Source of the DNA: Penium margaritaceum
Taxonomy: Eukaryota > Streptophyta > Zygnematophyceae > Desmidiales > Peniaceae
Length of the DNA: 41,543 bases
Assembly: GCA_023375785.1 (NCBI GenBank)
Contig: SZWC01000578.1
Location: 145,090 to 186,632 of the forward strand
Reading direction: 5' to 3'
Numbering within the stretch: position 1 is the first letter of the stretch; each line of letters opens with the position of its first letter. The position numbers and the translations under genes are program-made. Below are positions 30,441-40,529 of this stretch, piece after piece. The notes under the pieces are model-generated. The model made no database searches and had not been told where the DNA came from. It saw only the letters and a program-made list of their open reading frames with translations.

Positions 30441-32711
30441 AATGGATGTGGGAAAGGTCTACTGGAGGAGTAAGTAATCATTCAAATACATGTGTCTCAA
30501 TCCTCGCACGACCCCTGACATTCACATGAAGCTTTACAAATCTCTTTTCTTTCCAAGCCAGGAACGACAACGCGAGATAGAGTATTGACTACACCTTCAA
30601 CATGTCTTGTGCAATTAGAACACACCTTTATTTGCAAACAATGCATGACTACAATACATTAATTATCCTTATCAACAAGATCATCGAGGAGTATGGTATG
30701 TAGACAGAGTCAATATTGATGAACATGCATAATGCTATCATGCTCTTGCACTTTGAGGCAATGAAATTCACGTCCCCTTCATCACCTTTGAGGTAACAAT
30801 GCCACCATCTCAGAATATGTACTAGTGTAACTAGTTTCTTGTCATTAGCACAGATGGTTTTTGCTCTCATGCATAGCTTGGTTGCTGTGTTGCATAAGAA
30901 AATTTTGGATTCCCAATTCAAATTCTCACATAACTCCAAATTTTACGATAGATATAGATGAACTATAGCTGGAGCCGTGAATTAAATCTCAACAACGTTG
31001 AGGGAAAGTGTCCTTGTAGTTAAGTGTACATTCTTGGTGTGCACAAGCCTGGTGATATTTGCTAATAAAGTTAAACACCCTTACATAAAATGACACCAGT
31101 AGTCTACAAGGAGTATATTTTATTGACATTGTCTGAGTGTGACTACTAGGGCTTGAAATCTTTGTGAGACGACATTGATGCTATCCTTGTAGGATATGTG
31201 TCCAAGCTGTTTCTACCTGTTTTGTGCAGAACCACACTTACTTTTGATTAGAAACCATACCTCAAAAAGATTATAGGGGTTCAGTGGATGTGATTTACGT
31301 GCCTTTCCGAGGAGTTGGAGAAAAACAATATGTCATATAGGTAGAATAATAAAACAATTTGCCAAGTTGCTTGGCAAATGTTTGGTTCCTTTCTCCTTGT
31401 TGATTTTCAGTGGCCATTTAGAGGCTCGAGTACTTAGGAACGAAAACACCAGCATACAAATATCCTCTTCTGTAATGATTCCAAGGACAAGAAGGGATTC
31501 GCTCTTTAGAGTTGATCAAAGAGGTCCATGACCAACGGCAAGACAAAACAAGCTTCCACAGTAAGTCTATTCATTATTTGACTATGTACATACATAAACA
31601 AACCACGGTGTTGTGTGTTTTAAGTATCCTGCTGCATCGTACAACAGACTACTTGGGTTGATCTCCATGCTTTCAATATACTCCTTTACTTGGCCTACAA
31701 CCTCCCACTTGTCTACCAAACTAAGATGGTACATATGCGTAAATGGACATGCTACATCTGCTTGTAGTGGAATAGCAAGACTATGTATTTTAAAAGAGGA
31801 AGTCTAGCTAGCCTATGTTAGAATAAATGTGAGAAATCCACGAGTAGACTTTTTATCATATTACGCAACATTTTACAAATTGGCCTTGATGTTTTGCAAA
31901 TAATTGAATAGAACACATTCTAGCATATCCCATGGTTTTTATTTCGGATGTTCTGGCTTGGATTGTATGTCAAATGGGTAGTAGTGATTTTCTTGGAGTT
32001 AAGGCAATTTAGTACCGTCTCTCTTCATAGCCATTTTATTTGATGTAAGGCATAGGTGTGCCTTTATTTTCAGAGAAACTGATCGCCAAACAGCACACAA
32101 GAATGGCATGACAAGCTCCTCTCCTTTAATACAGGGCTATGTTTTGATGTATGCTTTTGATTTTCATCAGCAAAAACCATTCCAACCAATGGCTCATGGG
32201 GCAGTCTCTCATATAAAAACCATACTATCAGATGAAAAGCATTCTCAATATTATAGTAGCACTTTCATAGGGTTCCTCTTGCAGTCCAATCTTTGTGAAG
32301 GATATAATTTTATGGGTGGAAGTTCCTGCGAATGGTGTCAAAACTCTAGTAATTCACTCATTTGTGTCTAAATTTTATAACTTTATGTGAAGTCTACAAG
32401 TGCCTTCTAGTCCTTGAACACGATTTGGGTCAAAATCAAACCAAGGATATTTCAAATGAGATTTCAATACTTGCCTAAAGTGTGCTTGCTAAATTCACGT
32501 TGTCATACAATGAATTCACAAGGGTTAAGGTTTTTACCATTAGCAAGTCCAGGTATGTGTCTCACATGGAGAAGCAAGATATAGAGGGTCATGACATTTT
32601 GCAAGAGTATAATGAAGCATGGTGAAAGGAGATAAACATCAGAGTATCTAGAACCCGTCACCATTGAAAACTATTTCCCATCATTTTAAACAAAAATAAA
32701 TTCACACTCTA

Positions 32712-32745
32712 GGGAGAGGTCTGGTCTCGAGACCAGTCCTCTCCC
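32712..32745. repeat. 34-bp near-perfect palindrome
   Basis: Halves GGGAGAGGTCTGGTCTC and GAGACCAGTCCTCTCCC are complementary except for one T:T mismatch, with no spacer. It sits inside the decayed chromovirus and has no counterpart noticed in the intact sibling. Confidence 0.9.
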
Positions 32746-33309
32746 ATTCACGTTCCCCACAAATATGAACTCACATCATATCTCAGCTACATAGGCCTGG
32801 ACTAATCCAATGGCCAGGGCAAGGACCATGACCCTATCCTTAGCCACTTACTCACCCTCCACGCATAGTGTGACAGCTACAACTAATGCTACTGCATTTT
32901 TTTCGCCTCTAGTACCCTTCGGACAATCAGCCCTAGAGTGGGCAAGATCCAAGAATTTGTGGCACGATTCCCTATGAAAACTAAGTTGTGATGCTTACCT
33001 GCTACATGTGGATTATTGTTTCAGTAACCAAAATTTGTGATTTTGTACCTGTCAACCAACATTATTGTTTGCAACCCGCTTGCCCTTGGCCCAACCTTGC
33101 TGTCCAGCTATCCCTATAGCCCCTCCAGAATCCAAGTGTGCACCATGGCCTGGTTGTGCATGCACGGATGGCCATGCACCCGAGCATTGTTCTGGCTTCT
33201 CCAGATATACCTCACTTGTGTAGCCTCCATCTAGCTTGTCCACGCCTGGCCAGTTTTCCATAGAAAGGGCAATACAGGTAGTAGTGCTTTCGATTAAATG
33301 TGAACCTGA

Positions 33310-33880
33310 ATGAGCCGTAACAATGGCAACCACAATAATAACGGTAGAAGTGGTGGCAACAACCTCAATCAAAGTAATAATAAAAGCAAGGATGGCAGCA
33401 AAAGAGAAAGATTAAGCAAGGAGGTGTGTATCCCTTTCAGAACACAAAAATTGCCAAGAAAGTGCACAAAAGGTCTCTTGATGAAAAAGCAAGACATAAT
33501 GTAGGTGCACAAGGTAAACCTGTTTGATAAAGACAAAGAATGTGGCTGGAAAATGAGCCTGACCATGCACAAGGTGTGGTTCACGTAGCTTTTTTCCCCC
33601 TCCCTATCATATCCCTATGATGGATGAGTGCACGGTACGTGCTGAGGGGATTGGGATTACGAGGATGTAAGTGAAGACTCTATGTTGCACTCAAATGGGA
33701 TTACTCCACAAAGTACTGTACATCCCTGACACTCCACTGAACCTCTTCTCAGTCTCCTCTTTCACAACAACAGGGTTGATTATTACAGTGAGTATAGCTA
33801 CATCCTTAAAAAGGACAAATGGGAGGATCAATGCAGACCAAGTAAAGAGGAAAAAATGTGTTGGCGGCTAGGAGTGAAAA
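33310..33880 (+). pseudogene. Ty1/copia fragment (gag end and protease to pre-integrase region)
   Basis: Plus-strand TVRAEGIGITRM, then LLHKVLYIPDTPLNLFSVSS (about 33635-33770). This matches the copia segment where V-L-Y-V-P-x-x-x-x-N-L-L-S-V-S precedes integrase. An Asn/Ser-rich stretch (RNNGNHNNNGRSGGNN, 33313-33370) may be the end of gag. It is in opposite orientation to the surrounding Ty3 remnant, so it arrived later or by rearrangement. Confidence 0.75.
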
Positions 33881-34399
33881 ATAATGTATGTTCATACAGT
33901 ATTATGTCGATAGTGTATGTGATATGTGAGGATGTTTGGCATGTGTAATACAGTCACGTTTCCACCTGTACATTGCAACAGCTACAAGTTCTGGATGGGA
34001 TCAAACAGTTCTTGAAGTGCCATCCAGATTTGGGGTTGATTGAGGAGTTAATTGTTACAATCGGTGAACAACCGTGCACATGTTCTGAGTTTTCTCCACG
34101 ACTGTGGTGAGTTGTTGGAGCAGATGATTGTTGAGACTTTCGAGTCCCAAAAGTTTCACAAACATGTCTTCATGAATGTGAGCCTGTCAGCCGGTGCCTC
34201 CTCCCATTGTGCCAAGTGTCTCCCAGGTGGGAAACAGCGTAGGCATGGGAATCGCCGAGCCCGAGGGGTCCGCCACTCAATTGGTTATCAAAGTTGGAAA
34301 ATTCTGATCCCCCATTGCCGAAGTCTTTGCTTGACATGTGCGCTTGCTCCTTTCACCATTTCTTCATGAGTCCTGAGGTTTTATGGATGCTGGTGATAT

Positions 34400-35000
34400 T
34401 CTAAAGGCTTGTTGGAGATTGTCGCTTTTGAGAAAATGTGTTAGCTGTCCGTACAACGGCGATTTGTTCTAGTACTAAGTATACCACCAAGTGGAATGTG
34501 GATGGTTCACATGTAGAAGGTGCAGAATAAAAAACTATCTGACTAACTAGGACATTTGGATAAAATTTCTAGAGAAACGTGCATGCTTCAGTGACAAGTG
34601 TCGAAACTGTCTAGCACATATGAAAAATATTAAAAACACAACTAAGGCATAATTGGAATAATGGGTGCTTGAGCTGAGTAAAACATAGTAAGCAATGTTT
34701 TGAGAGGCTGCCTTGTGAAACTCCAAAATGAAATTATAGATTTTTGAGAAGATTGAGGGACATTGCTTTACCATTCAATAACATTGAGAAGTTTACAATA
34801 AAGCATCAAAATATGAAGTTTCACAATGGTTATTTTGACACTTATGGACAGTGGCCAAAGCCATCTTAACGCTTTAAGGCAAAATACCAGAGGTCGGAGA
34901 AGTAGCCAAAATGCCCTCCATTGAGAATTGAGAGCCCTTTCAACCAAGTGAATTTTATCGATGTTTTGATTTAGTTTTATCGACTATTCCGACCTCCTGG
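34400..35000. other. No gene; AT-rich sequence with a duplicated segment
   Basis: No domain seen. 34821-34920 resembles 35130-35225 (shared ACAATGGTTAT, ACCAGAGGTC and GCCAAAA blocks), and AAAATGCCCTCCAT occurs in both neighbourhoods. Confidence 0.5.
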
Positions 35001-35225
35001 TGGAGTTCCTTGAAGCAGCCTCTCACAACGCAGTGTCACACGCGTCGCTCGACTCGCCAAGCATGTCCCATTCTTGTTCTGACCTTTTTTAAGCATGTCC
35101 CAGTCCAAAATGCCCTCCATGGAGGTCATAAAATTTACAATGGTTATGTAGAAAGTTCTTGAAAGTGGTAGAAACCTTACAAAATGGAACACCAGAGGTC
35201 AGGCCAGGTGGCCCAAAACCCCTAA
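34821..35225. repeat. Local direct duplication and dispersed repeat copy B
   Basis: Segments 34821-34920 and 35130-35225 are diverged direct copies about 310 bp apart. 35003-35071 between them is related to 29741-29820. The pattern suggests LTR fragments, but no clean ends were found. Confidence 0.55.
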
Positions 35226-35357
35226 TAAATTGGTGTATAATTCCAAAGATTCATGCGTGATAGACCATGGAAGTTAGGGAGTTGTGTACGTCACGAGCAT
35301 AACAATTTCCTCCCTTTTGCCACAACGTCCCGGTGCATTCCAAGACATAGGTCGATG

Positions 35358-35403
35358 CAACCTACAAAATCTGTTGATCCGATGATCATCACGTTGTAGG
35401 TTG
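35358..35403. repeat. 10-bp inverted repeat
   Basis: CAACCTACAA at 35358-35367 and TTGTAGGTTG at 35394-35403, with a 26-base loop, just downstream of the chromodomain remnant. Confidence 0.7.
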
Positions 35404-35429
35404 TCTTAGGGAGACCAGCTTTTATATGA

Positions 35430-36250
35430 CGTGCCGTAGCTCTACCATTTTACATGATACTCCGTGACTTCTCTAAGGCGGCGGTGTCCTAGAAAACTAT
35501 TGACGATGTCCTCTTTATCCTGGTAAGCTTCCTCAAGATTTGGCGGATGCTCGTCCTTGTCACAAAAGAGCTCACTGGGATCCCGATAGAGTTTAATTCC
35601 AATGATGTGGAGAACTGGGTGCATAGCCATGTTGTCCAGTAGTCGGAGTTTTGTGACAACAGGTGTCTACATCTCCTTTATTGTGAAAAATCTGAACCAC
35701 TTGGGTTTGAGCTTTTTGCACTAATTTCCTTCCAAACGGAGGTTTATAGAGCTGAAGAGGATAAGATCACCAACATGGAACTCGTTGTTTGTCCAATACT
35801 CATCCGCTTCTTGTTTCATAGCCGTATGTGTCTATGCAAGTGTCTGGCAAGTCTCATCCCATATGCTATGAAAGTCTTGCCATTGGATGTCGACTGCTGG
35901 TATGCTATTTGAACTCAATAAACCCGACAGTGATTGAGGAGATTTTACCATGAAGCACCTCAAAGGGGATTTGTGGTGGATGTTACGAAGTTGTACACGA
36001 GCTTGACGGTCGGTAGCTTGACCACCCAGTCAGTGCCATGTAGCTGACGTAGACTTATAAGCAGCTATTTCAGCGTCATATTTGTACGCCCAGTCTGCCC
36101 GCTAGTCGGGGAAAGGAAAACCGTTGACGTCTGGATTTGATTGCCGTAGCGAGTCATCAGCTTCTGCCAGACCAGGCTGGTTAACCTTTCGCCCCTGTCA
36201 CTAGTGATGGAGGAAGGTGCGAGAATTCACTAGGTACATTCTGCACTCTT
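35430..36250 (-). pseudogene. Decayed Ty3 chromovirus integrase and chromodomain
   Basis: Minus-strand ITSDRGERLTSLVWQKLMTR, then TSTVFLSPTSGQTGRTNMTL and TDWVVKLPTVKLVYNF (36000-36215). These match the second Asp, the HPQTDGQTE block with the catalytic Glu, and the following EFAYN-type block. 35442-35630 gives MHPVLHIIGIKLYRDPSELF, then LGHRRLREVTEYHVKW, the HPVFHVS linker and the chromodomain up to V-K-W. It is a third Ty3 lineage or copy in the window. Confidence 0.82.
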
Positions 36251-36299
36251 GTGTAGTCCATAGACACTTCTCCTCCACCACAACCCAGTTTTAATCACC

Positions 36300-36522
36300 T
36301 TGATACAGTATATACATGGATGTTACTCACATTCATGATGTGCAAATGCTGACCCACACTCCGTCATCCTCGTGAGCGAGGAGCTCATGGGGAACCTGCA
36401 CACAAATGAGACAAGTATTGTAAGAAACACGAATAGGGGCATCTAAACAATACAGATCAAGTGTAATCCGAGACGTGCAAGTGGTTAGCACAAGCAGGTG
36501 ACATAACATACGTATTATAACA
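36300..36522 (-). repeat. Probable copia 3' LTR start and polypurine tract
   Basis: On the minus strand CAATAGGGAG is followed by TGTTATAATACG (from 36522), the characteristic PPT-LTR junction of plant copia elements. It lies just after the RNase H end of the copia below. The far end of the LTR is not determined. Confidence 0.65.
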
Positions 36523-36574
36523 CTCCCTATTGCACCCTGCTTCTTTGTGATCCGAGCCAAAGCAACCTCATGGC

Positions 36575-37250
36575 CTATGCATGGGAATAGGACAATGGTG
36601 CAGAAGAACCCTTGGCCAAGAATTCTGCACGCTCATCAAGGGAGCGAACCCCATGAATGGAGACACATCCAATGCACTGTGCATCCCGCACATAGTAACG
36701 TGCCACACAGATGTGTCTAGTGGGGTGACCATGTATTGGATTATTTGTAGTCTTCAGTGCAATTTGACTGTTGTACATAAAAGGTACATACAGAACGTGA
36801 ATGTGTAAGTCATACAAGAAGATGCACCACCAACTGCCTCTTTTGTTGCTTCATTGAGTACCACATACTCACCTTCTATGGAGCTCGTACTGATACAGTC
36901 GTGCTTACTACTTTTCCAAGAGGGACACTCCTCCTTGAATGTAAACACGTATCCCGTCCTATTGTGAGACACTGCTGCACTTGTTGCAAAGTTGCTGTCA
37001 CTGATCCCAACCACCTGGAGACTTCCTGGTGAGCGAGTGTAGCGAACGATGACAACTTCTCTTTCAACGGTGTAACAGAGGACTCAAACAAAGACCTACA
37101 TATGAAGAATATGTAGAGAAATATTGAATTGGGACCAAAGGCCAACCGCATATGTAATTTCGGTTGAGTGGTCATAGAAGCATACATCAAACTGCCCACG
37201 CGTGACTGGTACAAGGGAGCATCAACCAAACCGCAAACATTATGTCTCAT
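36575..37250 (-). pseudogene. Ty1/copia RNase H and RT C-terminus
   Basis: Minus strand: APLYQSRVGSLMYASM (about 37200), GISDSNFATSAAVSHNRTGY with VFTFKEECPSWKSSKHD (36930-37010), SSIEGEYVVLNEATKEAVGG (about 36840-36900). It ends NNPIHGHPTRHICVARYYVR and HGVRSLDERAEFLAKG (36600-36750). These are the consecutive copia blocks G-Y-x-D-x-D-W-A, SWKSKKQ, SSTEAEY, and the terminal HIDVRYHFVR and QLADILTK segments. Frame changes and stops abolish function. Confidence 0.9.
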
Positions 37251-37299
37251 ACATCAGTGATATCTTCCACCCCCTATGACATGATTGGAGTAACCACCA

Positions 37300-38250
37300 A
37301 TCTCACAGTCCATAACAGCATTTTATTTTGTGTCCAAATCCCTCACATATTCTTGCTGTCCAATCTCTAGAAGGCCTTTTCTGCGTGTTCCGTTCGACCT
37401 CCATTTGAAGAAATATTCCAAATTCTCCAAGATCATTTACCTTGAATCACTTGATCAGTGAATCCTTTATCTGTGTGATCTTAGTGTTAGATGGCGAGAA
37501 GATCAGAAGATCATTGATGTACACAGGGTCTGCTACAAACAGTCTTCCTTGTTCCTAGAAGAAAATGAGTGGTTTGCATTGCTTCTTTTGAACCCCCCAT
37601 CAACCAGACCTGCTGCCAAATCCTCATTCCAGTATTGTGGATATTGTTTCAAGCCTTCATTGCTCACTTTAAATGACAGACCTTGTTGCTTCCATCATCC
37701 ACTCCTTCCAGCTGGAACATAGGGTTCACATCTTCTAGCCTTTTGTGAAGACATGCAATATTCACATCCATCTGATGAATCTCCGAATAAAACTTTGTTG
37801 CTGTTGAAAACCAGCCGCGACCACTAGAGTAATTTCATATTGGTGTAAACGTGTCTCTGAAGACTGTCTCTGGGAATACCCCTTTCATGTGAGAAGCCCT
37901 TTGTATCTGTTGATATATTGTCGTTGTGATACTTAACGACAAATACCACACTTCCAATTGATTTTGGTCCAGGTGGTACGTCTACCATCTCCCACGTGTC
38001 AAATGCGTAGATCTCACTCAATTCCTCTTTAATGTTTTCCTACCACAGACGTGCCCCTAGAAATGTAACTGCCACTCTGTACATCTGAGGAAGAAAAGAT
38101 TCCGTAGTGTAGCCCAAACTGACCAGTGAATCCTCACTGTCCTCTTTCCAACGCAGGTTGATAGCATCTACAAGCGCACCACCATCAGGGATCACCCTAA
38201 TGGTGGTGCGATTGCAGATGCTGAGCATGTGACTAAGTTACAAATGCATT
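37300..38250 (-). pseudogene. Ty1/copia reverse transcriptase, active site degraded
   Basis: EIYAFDTWEMVDVPPGPKSI with VVFVVKYHNDNI (about 37910-38020) is the copia RT start (E-x-D-A-L-x-x-N-x-T-W-x-L-V-x-x-P). Downstream, VADPVYINDLLIFSPSNTKI and VNDLGEFGIFLQMEVERN (37380-37540) match the Y-V-D-D and D-L-G-x-x-x-x-F-L-G-M blocks. The catalytic motif reads YIND (minus strand 37521-37510) instead of YVDD, so the first Asp is lost. Confidence 0.88.
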
Positions 38251-38780
38251 TACACGGTCTCCTCTCTGCACATCTAAGTGTGTTGTCTCTCTGGTACTCC
38301 CCCTTATTTACAACTATCTCATTTACTCTAGATGCTTTTGCCATATACTCCTCTTCTAATATCATTTGCATTAGAGTTCATATTGGTCTGAAGAAGGAAG
38401 AGTGTGTGCTGTTGATGGAGCACTGTTCATACATGTAAGGGATGACAGAGGAGCTGATGGTACTAATGTTGCCAATGGTGCTGATCGTAAATGATGTTGA
38501 TGGTGCTGACAGTACTTACGTATGTGTGGTGTTCAGTCTCATCACAGACATGATGTCTAGGGAGTGCTGCCGATAAGAATATAGCACAACAGAATTTCAT
38601 GGGCTGACGGGGAAGGCAGAGACGGGGGAAACTGTTGTAGAACCTTCATCTGGTGGTGGGCTCTGTGTAGCAGCTAGACTATTACTCTGTGAGGATGGAT
38701 GATGATGGACTGATCGTGTGTACTGGAGGTGCCTACTTCTACTATACAATAATGTGGGGCAAACCAATACTCATAAAACT
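38251..38780. other. Variable linker between copia RT and integrase; no motif
   Basis: No conserved block seen. This spacing fits the hypervariable integrase C-terminal region of copia elements. Confidence 0.45.
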
Positions 38781-38799
38781 CCATGTGACAAGATTTCCC

Positions 38800-39330
38800 T
38801 ACCCATCCATTCTCTATATCACAATATCACCATGCCTTCTATATTTTGCTTGGTCCCATAAAGATACCCCATCGCCTTTATCCATCAACATTTCTTTTCC
38901 TGTCATCTGGAGTTTGTCAAAAACAAACAATAAATTTCCATACTTGTTCTTGGATTGAATAGACTCTCTTATTGTACCATAGCTGCCATAAGGTAACTGT
39001 AAGCTGTAGGTACCCATGAGGAATGTGTTTACTTATCCAGACAACATACTTCGCTGCCTCACCTCATATGCTCGGGAGTAATCCTGTTTCTATCGTGATG
39101 GTTTGAATGGCTTCATTCAATGCACAGTGCCAATGTTCATAAATGCATTATGCCGAGATGTACGTGGAGTCACACTTGCTTTTGAATACCTTGAATAATG
39201 AAAAAAACCCCCCTCAAATTCCTGACTTATAAACTCTCCTCCTCGATCACCACAGTCAGAAGAACACAATCCCAATGTAACTTGTTTCACACAAAACAAC
39301 GCTTTTTTGAGGACATGAGGGTTGGATAAC
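38800..39330 (-). pseudogene. Ty1/copia integrase core, decayed
   Basis: Minus-strand CSSDCGDRGGEFISQEFEGG (about 39220-39275) matches the second catalytic Asp block S-D-R-G-G-E-Y-x-S-x-E-F. TPRTSRHNAFMNIGTVH (about 39115-39165) is a degraded T-P-x-x-N-G-x-A-E-R-x-N-x-T-I block in which the catalytic Glu is lost. 38814-39017 has the weaker later segment. Confidence 0.8.
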
Positions 39331-39600
39331 CGACAGCCATGGATGATTGTCACGTTACGTCTAAGTCCTAGGAGTAAGCAAGGAGCAGTCATACAGGGTG
39401 GGAATCGCTGATCGAGCCCACCCGTCAGCAGGTGAGCGAAGCTCGCCGGAGCTTTTTTTTTTTCCAGCGCGTGAATTTTCAGGCGTGACCCTAAACCCGG
39501 CTCTAGGCTGATTTCCTGTTTGAGCAAACAATGCATCTGTCACTTATACCTGGCCTCGATTTCGATATCTCTTCTAGGTCTTTGATCACAAGCACAAACA
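39331..39600. other. Unassigned segment with an A/T run
   Basis: GC-richer than its surroundings, with a poly-T run near 39452-39463. The minus ORF over it reads into the copia integrase, but its translation before VTLGLCSSD shows no copia motif, so the junction is near 39300. Confidence 0.45.
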
Positions 39601-39855
39601 TGAAGTATCACTAATAGAGCAAGTCTAAACTAGGTCACTAAGGCTAGTCCTCCACTAGTAAGAGATGAAGAGGGTGGAGCTGGGGCACTACTGTTGAGAA
39701 GGAAGTGAGCAAAGAAGGGAGGACGCAGGAGGGTATGTCATTTCCTCGAAGCTGATGCACGCACTCACTTTGCGTCGCCTCTGCTCTCAGATTCAGCATG
39801 CCCTGCACACTCATGGCCACGACAAAGGTACACAAGTATACTGGGAGGATCAACA
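39601..39855 (-). repeat. 3' LTR of the deleted copia
   Basis: Minus strand TGTTGATCC after the PPT-like AAGGGGGCG (39856-39864). The proposed end is ACTTCA at 39601, giving TG...CA ends and 255 bp. The left end is inferred, because the other copy does not extend that far. Confidence 0.75.
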
Positions 39856-39859
39856 CGCC

Positions 39860-40290
39860 CCCTTGGCCATGTGTGCGTAGGGTGCACAACCAAGATGATG
39901 AAGTTGGTGGTGAAGTGCTGTGGAGGGGAGTGCTTTGGTGAGGAAGTCCGCCAGTTGAGCATCTCCACTGATGGACTGGACTTGGATGACTCCCGACCCG
40001 ACTGCCTCACGGACAAAGTGATGTTCTATGCTAATGTGATTTATGTGTGGGTGCAACACACCATCATTCTCAGCAATGCGGCGTGTGGCAGAGCTGTTGC
40101 TGTGAAATGGGACGGTATGTGCATCCAAATCCAACTCCTCAAGCAGCCATGCCAACCAAATACCCTCACACGCCACTTCATCCAACGCCATTTACTCTGC
40201 TTCCGCAACACCGCATGCCACATACGACTGTTTTGCATTACGCCATGACACTGCCATACCCCACACGTGAAACACATACCCAGCACTGTG
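39860..40290 (-). pseudogene. Copia RNase H C-terminus in the deleted element
   Basis: Minus strand GYVFHVWGMAVSWRNAKQSY, VACGVAEAEWMALDEVACEG, IWLAWLLEELDLDAHTVPFH, then IEHHFVREAVGSGVIQVQSI and QLADFLTKALPSTALHH. These are copia blocks from the SWRSKKQ motif to LADFLTKALP. One frame change near 40190 is visible; otherwise it is much better preserved than the 36.6 kb copy, implying a younger insertion. Confidence 0.92.
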
Positions 40291-40300
40291 CATAAGAGGG

Positions 40301-40529
40301 AACTAGGTCACTTAAGGCTAGTCCACCACTAGTAAGAGGTGACAAGGGTGGAGCTGGGGCACTGTTGTCGAGAGGGAAGCAAGCACAGGAGGGAGGACGC
40401 AGGAGGGTGTATCGTGTGCTCGAAGCTGATGCACGCGCTCACTTTGCGTCGCCTCTGCTCTCAGAGTCAGCATGCCCTGCACACTCATGGCCACCACAGA
40501 AATATATAAATATATAGGGAGGATGAACA
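40301..40529 (-). repeat. 5' LTR of the deleted copia (truncated)
   Basis: Direct repeat of 39628-39855. It begins TGTTCATCC on the minus strand and stops at CTAGTT, followed at once by RNase H-side sequence rather than a PBS. Confidence 0.85.

Larger units (their letters stand above)
29494..30480. other. No gene; contains an old repeat copy and a strong hairpin
   Basis: 29741-29820 is recognisably related to 35003-35071 (see the duplicated repeat entry). Otherwise no domain is seen. ORF 29893-30114 has no recognised motif. Confidence 0.5.
30490..34380 (-). pseudogene. Decayed sibling of the 8.8-17.3 kb chromovirus (gag to RNase H)
   Basis: Recognised by nucleotide similarity in the same order and orientation. 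RNase H is at about 30780-30940 (minus: DKKLVTLVHILRWWHCYLKG). RT segments at 31340-31560 pair with 12140-12370, and 31690-31770 pairs with 12555-12625. The gag-PR linker at 32395-32460 pairs with 13340-13400, the zinc-knuckle region at 32880-32970 with 13800-13900, gag at 33060-33270 with 14020-14215, and gag at 34065-34190 with 14325-14400. All coding capacity is gone. The integrase half is not found. A copia fragment lies inside it at 33.3-33.9 kb. Confidence 0.82.
39601..40529 (-). mobile_element. Internally deleted copia element: LTR, RNase H end, LTR
   Basis: Two direct repeats, 39628-39855 and 40301-40529 (about 228 bp, well over 80 percent identical by eye), flank only the last part of copia RNase H. 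On the minus strand both LTRs start TGTT(G/C)ATCC. The right one is the 5' LTR and lacks the terminal stretch seen at 39601-39627 in the other. The PBS, gag, integrase and RT are absent, as after one large internal deletion with its breakpoint at about 40300. Confidence 0.85.
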
